64,000 bases of DNA from Galeopsis tetrahit (taxonomy: Eukaryota > Streptophyta > Magnoliopsida > Lamiales > Lamiaceae): NCBI GenBank assembly GCA_963675135.1, contig OY776128.1:62001-126000 (forward strand), written 5' to 3'. The notes beneath the pieces were generated by a model that worked only from the letters and a program-made list of their open reading frames with translations, ran no database searches and was not told where the DNA came from. The position numbers were made by a program, and so were the translations under genes. Every line of letters begins with the position of its first letter. Within the stretch, counting starts at the first letter, position 1. Below are positions 1 through 9,505 of this stretch, piece after piece.

Positions 1-154
1 TTTAGATGTTATTTCACCGTACAAAGTTCCTAGAAACTTATACGAACGTATTAAACACTAAAGAACGAACCGTTCTTGAGCTCGAGAAAAAACTTGCTTG
101 AAGATCTAACAATAACTCCGTAAAAGCCCCTTCTTCTAGCGCCAAATGTTGTAA
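1..154 (-). mobile_element. LTR retrotransposon internal start with primer-binding-like site (cut by window edge)
   Basis: Read on the minus strand, the LTR ends in TTACAACA near position 155. It is followed after two bases by TGGCGCTAGAAGAAGGGGC (about 133-152), which has the position and TGGCGC start of a plant Gypsy-type tRNA primer-binding site. The element would continue to the left beyond the window. No gag reading frame is visible in the 130 bases left. The superfamily is inferred from the site alone. Confidence 0.5.
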
Positions 155-1330
155 CTTTTTTTGTCGGGGTGTATCGATCAAACGGCAACGAACAATATCA
201 TTTATTTATGAGTGGTGTTTTACGGATCGAAAGATGATCTAGACTGTTATTGATGAACTGAGAATAAGAAAAGTGTGTTCTTCGTGAAGAACTTTAAGAA
301 ACTTGAGGAAAAAGATGAAATTAGGGTTTAGTGTATGAGGAAATGAAATTCGGATCTGTTTATTATGCCTTCAATGGGCTTTTATACTAGGTTACAATTT
401 GCATGCATTCATTGATGGCAGCTCAGCATTAATCCACCTATTAATGTGAATATACTTCTTATTAATGTAAATAGGGGTGTGCACCGGTCCAAAACCGGAC
501 CGGGACCGAAATCTTCACTATTGCATGGACCGAAGACCGGACCATAATTAATCCGGACCGAACCGGAATTTTCCGGTCCGATCCGGGTTTGGACCAGATT
601 TTTTTTTTTTTTTTTAAGTTTTTTTTTCAAGTTTATGGAAGCAAGAAAAATATTGATGAATTTGTATATGAAAATCAAAGTGTTGCTCTTTATTTTAAAT
701 CAATCTACGCCGATGTTAATTTTATTTATATTATTATTAATGATCTTTTGACCCTAAAAATAAATTAAATATGTTCGTTAAATTATATATTTGAAAAAAT
801 GTAATAGATCTCAACAATTTTATCTCACATCCTCACCAATTACTTGGTTTTGAAAATTAAGTGAGAGTGTATTAGTAAAAAAATATTAAAAAAAAATTTC
901 AATCCAAACCGGTCCGGACCGGAAAATTCCGGTCTTAGACCGGACCGGAAAACCGAAATCTAAAATTTGAAGGACCGGAGACGGGACCGGAAACTGCCGG
1001 TCCGGTCCGGTTCCGGTCTTTTTTTCGGTCCGGTCTTATTGTGTGCACTCCTAAATATAAATACAAATGCTATTAGTGTGATCATTACATGTGTTTAATG
1101 CATCTACTTTGCATTAAATGCCTCTTGTAATCAACCACTTTAAGTCTCATCCATTGTTATACGCGACGTCAATCATAGCACATGCACCGCCTTTGATTTG
1201 TCAATGCTCGGACAATGAATTCCATCTTTTTTCGGTAAATGTTGCTCTATTCTGGGCTAATGGCGAGCATTTGTACTTGGATCTTCTCCTATGATTATTT
1301 CTTCTGCCTTCAAGATATCTTATTCGCCCT
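155..1330 (-). mobile_element. LTR of the same retroelement, split by a hAT-like insertion
   Basis: The minus-strand sequence ends in a motif resembling GATACACCCC...ACAACA and contains a promoter-like stretch (GTATAAAAGCCCATTGAA). This stretch and GAGGCATTTAATGCAAAGTAG are repeated, in the opposite orientation, at 2515-2936. The LTR is interrupted by the element at 472-1053. A second insertion at 1334-2002 lies just beyond the recognisable part, and the LTR's outer boundary could not be fixed; it may extend to about 2330. Confidence 0.55.
472..1053. mobile_element. hAT-like non-autonomous element built of ACCGG/CCGGT arrays
   Basis: The termini are TAGGGGTGTGCAC and GTGTGCACTCCTA, flanked by AATGTAAA and AATATAAA, an 8-bp target duplication matching at 7 of 8 positions. 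Both ends are packed with ACCGGTCC, GGACCGG and TTCCGGT units in inverted orientation around an AT-rich centre. It has no coding capacity. The hAT assignment rests on the 8-bp duplication and the TAGGGG terminus. Confidence 0.7.
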
Positions 1331-1333
1331 ATG

Positions 1334-1393
1334 CAGGGGCGGACCTAGGCACACCCATGGGGAGGCCATGGCCCCCCTCAACTTTTTTTATTT

Positions 1394-1432
<39 letters not shown>

Positions 1433-2002
1433 TTAGTAGTTATTAAATTATTTTATAAATTAATTAGTTTTGTTATAAATAAACGTATTTCTTAACTATT
1501 AATTGGGCTAATTGTTCTCCACTTTTTTTTAAGTCACGAACTCTTATCTAAATACTAATATTAAAATATACTTTAATTTTTTATATTTTTATTATACAAG
1601 TTAATACTTTTTTAAAAGATCACTATCAAATATTAATATATATTTTTTATCCATAAAATTATTTGATATATATTTTTATCCATAAAATCTTATATACAAT
1701 TGTTAAGGTATCATATAATTGAATTTCGGGTGATTTTAATATATTCTAAATTATTCAATTGAATTTCAACTAGGTTAGAATCAAGTTAAAATTGCACCAT
1801 ATAAATGTTAATGTGTTTCATTTCAATTTCTTATATTTTATGATTTGAATTAGGGACAATAATTTATTTTTGTAGAGTTTGAGATATTTATGTATTTTAA
1901 TATATTTAACAATAAAAAATATATAAATATTCAATATTTAAATTTTATTTACGAACATATAAAATTGGCCCCCCCTCAATACGAATTCTGGGTCCGCCCC
2001 TG
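1334..2002. mobile_element. hAT non-autonomous element with perfect 8-bp target duplication
   Basis: Terminal inverted repeats CAGGGGCGGACC and GGTCCGCCCCTG enclose 669 bp. Both sides are flanked by GCCCTATG (1326-1333 and 2003-2010), a perfect 8-bp target-site duplication as hAT transposases make. The interior is AT-rich and includes a (TA)n run near 1400-1430. There is no transposase frame. Confidence 0.88.
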
Positions 2003-2514
2003 GCCCTATGACCCTGATCGTCATAATAGACTATGTCGACCATCTACACTTGTAATCTTATAAACATCATTTTGCCACCATCCCCCATCATCCTTGCTCG
2101 CCGAAGATGACGATTCTTGCTCGCTGCCACGTGGATATTCCTGATATATTTAATCATAAAATAAGTATTTACCTTGATCGCTTCTTATTGGTTGCTCGTC
2201 ATTGACCTGGCTGACTAGGCTCGACGACTTTGACTTTTCTTCGTTGAAATGTTGACCAGTCAATAAAACAAATGTTGACTTGTTGACCGGACATAATACA
2301 TATAACATAGTACAAGGTGAGATGGTAAGCAAAGAAGAAGAATGACGAATAGTGTCAAGTTCTCAAGGAAGGTAAAAGAGAGACAAAATAACATGAGTAT
2401 ATACTAAAGATCCAAGCCAAGTTGTTCGCCCAGTGACTAAGCCAGGACGACCAGCGACCAGAAATCAAGATGAACGAACACCAGCGAGCAACGAACCATG
2501 AAATTTCATATATG

Positions 2515-2936
2515 GAGTGTTAACAAGTCAAAGGCGATGTATTTGGGTGCTCGGCGACGAGCATCGTGTATGATGGGACATATAATGAATGGTTTCAGAG
2601 GCATTTAATGCAAAGTAGCTGCATTAAATGCATGTAATTATCATTAAATAACAGTTGTAAATGAGTAATTAATTCGATTATTGTTGAGCTGCCAGCAATT
2701 GCATGGAATGTAACCCAACTATAAAAGTCCATTGAATGTTGAATACAAGACACAATCTCAATTTCATAGAAAATATTACACGTTTGCTCTCAACTCTCAA
2801 GAACACACAAAACCCTAGTTTATCTTTTATTAAAGATCTTTAAGAACATCCTATAAATTCGTATAAACCACATATATATAAATTATTATGTTTGTAATTG
2901 ATTGCTAGATACACCCCTACAATATTCGATACAACA
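2515..2936 (+). mobile_element. Second LTR fragment of the same family, inverted relative to the first
   Basis: It shares with the minus-strand LTR at 155-1330 the blocks AGAGGCATTTAATGCAAAGTA, GAGCTGCCA(G/T)CAAT, CTATAAAAGTCCATTGAA and the end GATACACCCC...ACAACA, in the same order but on the plus strand. It probably belongs to a separate insertion. The TATA-like CTATAAAAG near 2718 would be the retroelement promoter. Nothing clear lies between 2937 and 3266. Confidence 0.5.
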
Positions 2937-3271
2937 ATATAATCTCCTAAATAAATAAGATTTACACAAGTGTTGATAGATTTTACAATAATCTATCAAT
3001 CTAAATTAGAAGACACAAATTAAGATTTTCCTAAAGCTAGATGCACCAACGCACTTGATAGTTTAGTAATGAAATGATTATTTTCCTCATCTTCCCGAGT
3101 TGTAGCAACCTTCTATTTATGAGTGTGAACTTCAAATGCTCCAACCTCAATAAAACAGTTTTGCATGATATATCACATTCTTAAAAGATAGGAACCATCA
3201 TGCATGCTCTTTAACTACTCACTCCATGCATGGTGCTTTTAACCGCCTGACTTGAATAACCTCAATGTTAC

Positions 3272-4995
3272 TGTTGGTCCTTGGTGGAGTATAACACAAG
3301 TGTATGGGGGGAATGCACTTGTGTATGCAAATTCTTTTCTTTTTAATAAATCTGGTCTTATCAGGCAGGTTGTCTCACAACTGGCCTGAGTGTGAACTTT
3401 GATAGATACTTGTCCTACTTTTTTTTTTTTTTTATGGAAGTTAAATACCCATCCCTTGACTCGAACCCAGGACCTAAGGCCTAGGTAGTGGTGCTCTAAC
3501 CACTTGAGCTATCCCACTTTGTCAGATACTTGTCCTACTGATTACTATTAAGTGATCAGTTGGCTAAATATCTAAAAGAGTTGCTAAGTGCGGAATGTGG
3601 TTGGCCTTTTGACTTAAAGAAATACTCCAAGTTAATTTCTGAAAAGATACAGTTATCAGGGACTTTGTCCAAAACAGATTTTCTCACTTACTGAGTTTTG
3701 CTTCTTTAAAATATGTTTGAATGTAAGTGCAATAAAGAATGCAGTAAGTAAATGGCACACAAGTTTATAGTGGTTCAGAGACTCAAGCTCCTACATCCAC
3801 TTTCCCTGATTGAACAGGATAATTCCTTCACAATGGAATTAGCTTGTTTTATAGTGCCAAGGTGCACTGATCAACAACACTTTCTTAGTGTTTTGATCCC
3901 TAGGATAATCTGAGTCCTAGTGCTCAATCTCTCTGAGTTAAGACTGTGTTTCACTCTAACAGTCCTTAACTCCTCACTTCTACAACAAACACTCTCTTCA
4001 CTAAATGAGATAAGGGTTTGAGGTTTGGTTCCAACTAGTAGAGATATCCTTTACAATAAGATCAGTGTAAAGGCTTAGGATATCTCTATGCTAAGCTTTG
4101 GATGTTTACAAAGATTGGCTTAGCTAATTGAAGTGATTCAGGAAACTTGGGATTCTGAAGAACAGCTTGGTTTCCTTTGAAAGCTTGATGATAGTTTGAT
4201 AGCTTGTAGTTGGATTAATGAATCCCTTTGATCACTTCTGTATTTATAGACAAATTTGAACAACTAACCGTTGGAGGGATAGCAATTCAAATATGTCTAT
4301 TTGCAGCACCATTGAAACGGCTATGAAGCTTGGCATCCTTTTATCCACTGTGTAAAATGGCTCTTCAATGGTTGCTTGAATGAATGTGTTGACTTCTGAA
4401 AAATGCGGCTGAGAAGACTTGTGTCAGATTCCAAATATGCACATTTCCCAAGGTTGATTTGTGGCAAACTCTACACTCAACCAACGGTCAGATGGGACAA
4501 GCTCCCTGAACATTCCTGCTGCAATTTAGAATGTTCCAACATTCATTCAATGCTTCACTCTTTAATGCTCTAAGTCTTCAATGCTTGGTTCAGGGATGAT
4601 TGGCAATAAATGTTTCATTGAATGTGTCTTCTGTGGGCTTTGGCATTCAATGCTCTTGATCATTTGTACTTCAACTGTCTTGATCATTTGCATTTATGAG
4701 TAATGCTTTACTGCTTTTGATCTCTTCAGCTCAGTTGTCCACTTGGTCGGTCTGCCTTGAAAGTTCAGCAACTTTGGCCTATAGACTTATCAAGCTGCCT
4801 AACATTCCAGCTTTGGACAACTATCCTGAACACTAAAATCTCACAACATTCCTGAGATTTTTAGACTTAAGCATTCTACTTAGTCAAGTGTACTGAGACA
4901 TCTTGCCTGAACTAGACTTGAGCATATCTCAACCAATCTGAACATCATCAATCAGGGGTTTTGGTATCTAGATCAAAATCATTTTATTCCCAACA
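3272..4995 (+). mobile_element. Solo LTR, TGTTGG...CCAACA, 5-bp target duplication
   Basis: The sequence starts TGTTGGTCC, ends CCCAACA, and is flanked by GTTAC on both sides (3267-3271 and 4996-5000). It contains the block TTTATAGTGGTTCAGAGACT followed by CTACATCCACTTT, a pattern common in plant retrotransposon LTRs. No internal retroelement sequence adjoins it, so it is a solo LTR left by LTR-LTR recombination. A SINE is inserted at 3420-3523. Strand is arbitrary. Confidence 0.8.
3420..3523 (-). mobile_element. tRNA-derived SINE nested in the solo LTR
   Basis: On the minus strand it carries an A-box-like GGATAGCTCAAGTGG and a B-box-like GGGTTCGAGTC spaced as in a tRNA gene, then a short body and a 15-base poly(A). 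Identical 16-bp copies of AGATACTTGTCCTACT flank it (3404-3419 and 3524-3539), the hallmark of LINE-driven insertion. At about 100 bp it is short for a plant SINE. Confidence 0.87.
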
Positions 4996-5072
4996 GTTAC
5001 CAATCTGCAATCAAGGAACATAATGAACCACGTACATCTAAAAAATCTTAGTTAGTGTTATGAGAATGGGAA

Positions 5073-5875
5073 CACTAAAAAAAAGGCCAATGTAAAGAGG
5101 GTAAAGGCAAGGGAATCACCCTCTTTACCCATATAGGCGACAACATAGGCGAGGACAGTCACTGTCACCAAAGTGCATAAAACATAACAATTAAATAATT
5201 AATAACAATTATAATAACACATTCATAACAATTAACAATTTTTATAAATTTCATCAATTAACAATCTTAATCCTAACAATATACATATTTTTCTAACAAA
5301 ATTACAATTCTAACATTACACATTACAAAACTATATATACACAATATATACATATATATATATATATATAACTTTTAATTTAAGCAATAAAAACGCATAA
5401 ATTTACCGTAGAAATGATCCCCTCGAAGTGTAGAACACAAATATCCAAAAATCAGTCTCGATCTGTAGCTCCGGCAGCGACGATGGCGCGGTAGAGGAGG
5501 CAGCCGCGGACTGTGTATTTTTTGGGGTTTGCTTCGGCAGACTGGAAAATTGGGAAAAGAGGGGAAGCCTTAAATTGGGCCTTAGTCGAGGGGATTCACG
5601 AGGGCCCCACCCCCTAACCAATCAACGAGTGTGGGCTCGTCACCAATTTGCGAGCGCCACAATGCACTCGCCAATGAGCGAGTGCATTACACGCCGTTGC
5701 CAAAGTCGTCCCCAATACGCGAGTGTCCCTTTTTCCACTCGCTAATATGCGATAGTGATTACATCCCTCGCCAATTCCCTCTTTATCTGTGCCCCTCTTT
5801 AGATCCCTCGTCAAACAGCAAGGGTTTAATCCCCCTCTTTAACTCCCCTCTTTATCTGAGCAATTTTTTGTAGTG
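5073..5875. mobile_element. Non-autonomous CACTA element
   Basis: The ends are CACTAAAAAAAAGG and TTTTTTGTAGTG (inverse complement CACTACAAAAAA), flanked by GAA on each side as a 3-bp target duplication. The right half carries repeated motifs of the form CGCCAAT and GCGAGTG in both orientations, as expected for subterminal transposase-binding repeats. Short open frames inside do not look like captured genes. Confidence 0.8.
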
Positions 5876-5937
5876 GAAAATTATGATGTTGTCCAAAATG
5901 TTGTGTCATTATACAAAACACCAGCAAACAATATGTT

Positions 5938-6265
5938 CAGTTATAGTGACTTACACTTTTTAGTAATGTTATGTTACACTTTTTACTTGTATTTTGTTAC
6001 ACTTTTTAGTTATAATAACTTACACTTTTCATTAAAATATTGTGTTGCACTTTTCAAGTATATTGACATGCACTTTTTAATAATATTGTGTTGCACTTTC
6101 TAGTTATACTAACTTGCATTTTCTAGTTATAATGACTTATACTTTTCATTAAAAGTTGTGTTGCACTTTTCAATTATAGTAACTTACACTTTTTAATAAA
6201 AAAATGTATTACACTTTTTAGTAATATTGTGCTACACTTTTTAGTAATATTAACTTACACTTTTC
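5938..6265. repeat. Degenerate short tandem array with TTACACTTTTTAGTAAT core
   Basis: About a dozen imperfect copies of a 25-35 base unit such as TTACACTTTTTAGTTATAAT or GTTGCACTTTTCAATTATAG follow each other directly after the CACTA element. The ACACTTTT/GCACTTTT core is nearly constant while the spacer varies. No gene overlaps it. The rest up to 6634 is AT-rich sequence with nothing recognisable. Confidence 0.7.
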
Positions 6266-6634
6266 AACACACACAATTTCGAAAAAAAATTATCAATAAA
6301 AAAAATTACAAAAAAAAATAATAATAAAAAAAAATTAACCAAGTCAAAAAATTTATTCACAATAATCTTGAATATTAAAGGTTCACAATATTCTTGAATA
6401 TTTAAGATTTAAGTTGATCAAGTCAACTCAATTCCTTATAAGGAATTGATTCTATATAAGACCAATTCTTTTTGCATATGTCACTGAGAAGAATCGAACT
6501 AGAAGATTAATAATATTTTTTTGAATTTTGAAAAAATAATAAATGAGTGATTTTCGAGATTTTTTTGAAATTTATGGGTTTCATTTGTTAGCTGGGAATT
6601 ATCTACAATTTTAAAAGATTTCGTCTTTTAAAGG

Positions 6635-7199
6635 GTTAATTCTAAATAAATACATCATCTTCAATCTCGGTATCAATTTAATCACAATTTTTACGATTAT
6701 TGTAAAAAACTCCAACATTTTATCGTGTTGCAATTAGATACACATTTTTTTCTCCGGCCAACAATTAATGATGTGGTTTACCGTTGTCACGTCAGATTAC
6801 ACATATTCTTTTTTATTTTTTTTATTTTCCACATCAGATTACCCTTTATAGAAATAAAAATAAAATTTTATATAAATAAAAATAAAACTCCAGGGTTTCG
6901 TCTTCTCCTCTTCTTAAATTCAATCAAGTTCTCTTCTCAAATTGCAACAAAAATATTCTAGAAAATATTCTGAAAAAAATATATGTAGCTTACTAAAAGT
7001 CAGAGAGGTGAGAAAGATGCATAAAAACTCTATTGAATATTGAGTTTGATAAGTTGAGAAGACGAGCTGGAGTTTTATTTTTATAATAATAATAATAAAA
7101 AAAAATATATGTGTAATCAAGCTCTGACAAGTCACATCATCTTGGTTGAAGAAAAAAAATTGAGACTAAATGTGATTTATTTATTTAGAATTAATCATT
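6635..7199. mobile_element. Mutator-like MITE with 9-bp flanking duplication
   Basis: The inverted ends carry TTAATTCTAAATAAATA on the left and its complement on the right. TTTTAAAGG flanks both sides (6626-6634 and 7200-7208), a 9-bp duplication typical of Mutator-like elements. Internal blocks (CTCCGGCCAACAATTAATGA, GTCACGTCAGATTACA) recur at 26270-26480, so this is a dispersed family. It has no transposase. 7209-7540 holds only AT-rich sequence with short direct repeats. Confidence 0.65.
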
Positions 7200-7540
7200 T
7201 TTTAAAGGTTAGAAGGATAAAAGATTAACTACGTTTGGAAGGATAATCAATTAATAGACTAAAGAATTAAAGAATTTTGAAATTTGAAAGGATAATAACG
7301 TTTGGAATTGGAAGAATAAAAGACTAAAGAATAAATTTGTGCTGATTAATTAATATATAAATTCTCGATTTTGTGCTTATTTGAATTAAAAAAAAAAAAT
7401 TGTATTACTATGTGAATTTTATATGTGAAATGTTTTTGAGTAACTCTTCCGTATTTCTTTGCACTTGTTTATCCTACAAAAGAAAATTTTTCATAAATCT
7501 CGTACTCACAATATTCACATATAAATGCAGTTACTTAAGC

Positions 7541-8003
7541 TGAGTTTGGTTTGGGATTGGCCCATCCGGGTCATCCCCATCTCATCTCTCTTCATCCCGC
7601 TCCATCTCAATACTCATCCACCCCTATAATACATCTATATACCTATTTTTATACAATCATATCACCATTTTTTTTATATAAATTACTCATTCTCTTTTTT
7701 ACTTTTCTTCTACACATTTATTCTCTCTCCTACTTTTCTTCTACACATTTATATTCTCTCTCCTACTTTTCTTCCACACATTTATTATCTCTCCTACTTT
7801 TCTTCGTTACACTAATTACTTCACTAACTAACAATAATAAAATAATATAACATCACTATTGATTTGACATAAAGTTCTTCATCCACATCTATTTTTCAAT
7901 CTCTATCCAAACACAATTTTTATTCAATTACTATTCATGGATTACCCCATACATATTTTTCCAATCCACATCCCCATCCTCATCTCATCCACCACAATCC
8001 CTA
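7541..8003 (+). mobile_element. MITE of the TTTGGTTTGGGATTGG family, copy A
   Basis: It starts GAGTTTGGTTTGGGATTGGC and ends near CCACCACAATCCCTAA. The body contains CTCCTACTTTTCTTC repeats and the block AATATAACATCACTATTGA shared with copies at 8408-9357 and, inverted, at 8004-8407 and 11836-12116. Target duplications are obscured by the adjoining copies. The superfamily is probably PIF/Harbinger, by end sequence only. Confidence 0.6.
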
Positions 8004-8407
8004 AGGTGGTGTTTGGTTTGGGATTGTGGTGGATTGGATTTGGATTGTGGTGGATTTGATTGGGATTTGGGTAATCCATGAATAGTAAATTGTGTGTAAG
8101 TTGTGTTTGGTTAAGAATTGAGAAGTAGAGGTAGATTTAACTTTATGTCACATCAAGAGTGATGTTATAATATTTTATTATTGTTAGTAGTGAAAGAAAA
8201 GTAAGAGAGAGAAGAAAGTAGGAGAGAGAATGAGTGTGTGAAAAAAAAAAAAAAAGTAAGAGAGATAGTGATTTGATGATATAAAAATAGATGTGTAGGT
8301 GTATTATATGGGTTGATTGGTATTTGGATTGAGATGGATTGAGAGAGATTGAATTGGGATTGAGCCAATCCAAATCCGGATTGGCCAATCCCAAAACAAA
8401 CACCGCC
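8004..8407 (-). mobile_element. MITE of the same family, inverted copy B
   Basis: The ends are GGTGGTGTTTGGTTTGGGAT and ATCCCAAAACAAACACCGCC, a good terminal inverted repeat. The interior is the reverse complement of copy A's. It sits exactly between copies A and A', so the cluster is alternating in orientation. Open frames of about 100 residues on the minus strand are low-complexity translations of this repeat. Confidence 0.65.
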
Positions 8408-9357
8408 TTGGTTTGGGATTGGCCCATCCGGATTTGGATGGACCATCCCCCATCCCATCTCTCTCCATCCCTCTCCATCCAAATACCCATCTCAATACTC
8501 ATCCACCCCTATAATACACCTATATACCTATTTTTATACAATCACATCACCATTTTTTTATACTATTAATTACTCATTCTCTCTCTTACTTTTCTTTACA
8601 CATTTATTCTCTCTCCTACCTTTCTTCTACATAGGGGTGTAAGTGAGTCGAGCCTACTCGCGAGCTACTCGTGCTCGACTCGGAAAAAGATCGAAATCGA
8701 CTCGAAGTTAATCGAGTCGAGTTTCGAGCTACTCGAGTAGCTACCGAGTTCGAGCTCATAAATACTCAGCTCGAAAGACTCGCGAGCCTAATTGAGCTTG
8801 AACAATATTTACTATTTTGCCATTAATATATAAATTATATTTATATATGAGTAATCGAGCCGAGTCGAGCTCGAGTTTATTTTAGAAAAAAATATGTTTT
8901 AAAATTAATTTTGAAAATTATATAGGTAATCGAGTCGAGTCGAGCAGAGCTCGAGTTTATCGAGTTTCTTATCGAGTCGAGCTCGATCTTTAAAATTTTA
9001 GGCTCGACCGAATCGAGTCGAGTTCGAGCTTCGAGTATAACAATCGAGTCGAGTTTCGAGCTCAACACTACTCGGCTCGACTCGGCTCGTTTACACCCCT
9101 ATAGTTCTACACATTTATATTCTCTCTCGTACTTTTCTTCAACACATTTATTCTCTCTCCTACTTTTCTTCCTTATACTAATTACTTTACTAACTAACAA
9201 TAATAAAATAATATAACATCACTATTGATTTGACATAAAATTCTTCATCCACATCTCTTTTTCAATCTCTATCCAAACACAATATTTTTTCAATTAACCC
9301 ATCCATATTTTTTCAATCTCCATCTCATCCACTACACTCCCTAACCAACCCGCGCCT
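8408..9357 (+). mobile_element. MITE of the same family, copy A', split by a hAT-like insertion
   Basis: It starts TTGGTTTGGGATTGGCCCAT and ends about CTCCCTAACCAACCCGCGCC. The left and right halves match copy A and are separated by the 472-bp element at 8632-9103. This is the repeat closest to the ABC1K3 start codon, and it leaves about 150 bp of unique sequence for the proximal promoter. Confidence 0.6.
8632..9103. mobile_element. hAT-like element built of CGAGTCGAGCTCGAG arrays
   Basis: The termini TAGGGGTGTAA and TTACACCCCTATA enclose arrays of GAGTCGAG, CTCGAG and GAGCTCG, mostly palindromic, around a short AT-rich centre. TTCTACA stands on both sides (8625-8631 and 9105-9111), so it interrupted copy A' of the MITE cluster. 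There is no coding capacity. Confidence 0.72.
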
Positions 9358-9505
9358 AATTGAAATATAGTTTTGTTGGGCCACGTAAGTTGTGATTGCG
9401 TGCATACATAGTGCGAACACGTCATGCGCTATGAGACGTTTGCGTATTTTCGTCCAGAAATAAATAATGAGAAGTGAGGAAATTCAATCTTGTTGAATTT
9501 GCGAG

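Noticed and set aside
3455..3523. Possible tRNA gene on the minus strand
   Set aside because: A- and B-box-like motifs are present, but there is a poly(A) tail and a 16-bp target duplication and no complete cloverleaf end, so it is a SINE.
5403..5814. Two short frames inside the CACTA element as a captured gene
   Set aside because: They are Ser/Pro/Arg-rich and lie in subterminal repeat sequence, with no recognisable protein.
8143..8502. Minus-strand frames of 105-119 codons upstream of ABC1K3
   Set aside because: They translate the MITE copies, are rich in Ser/Leu/Phe/His from low-complexity DNA, and have no domain.
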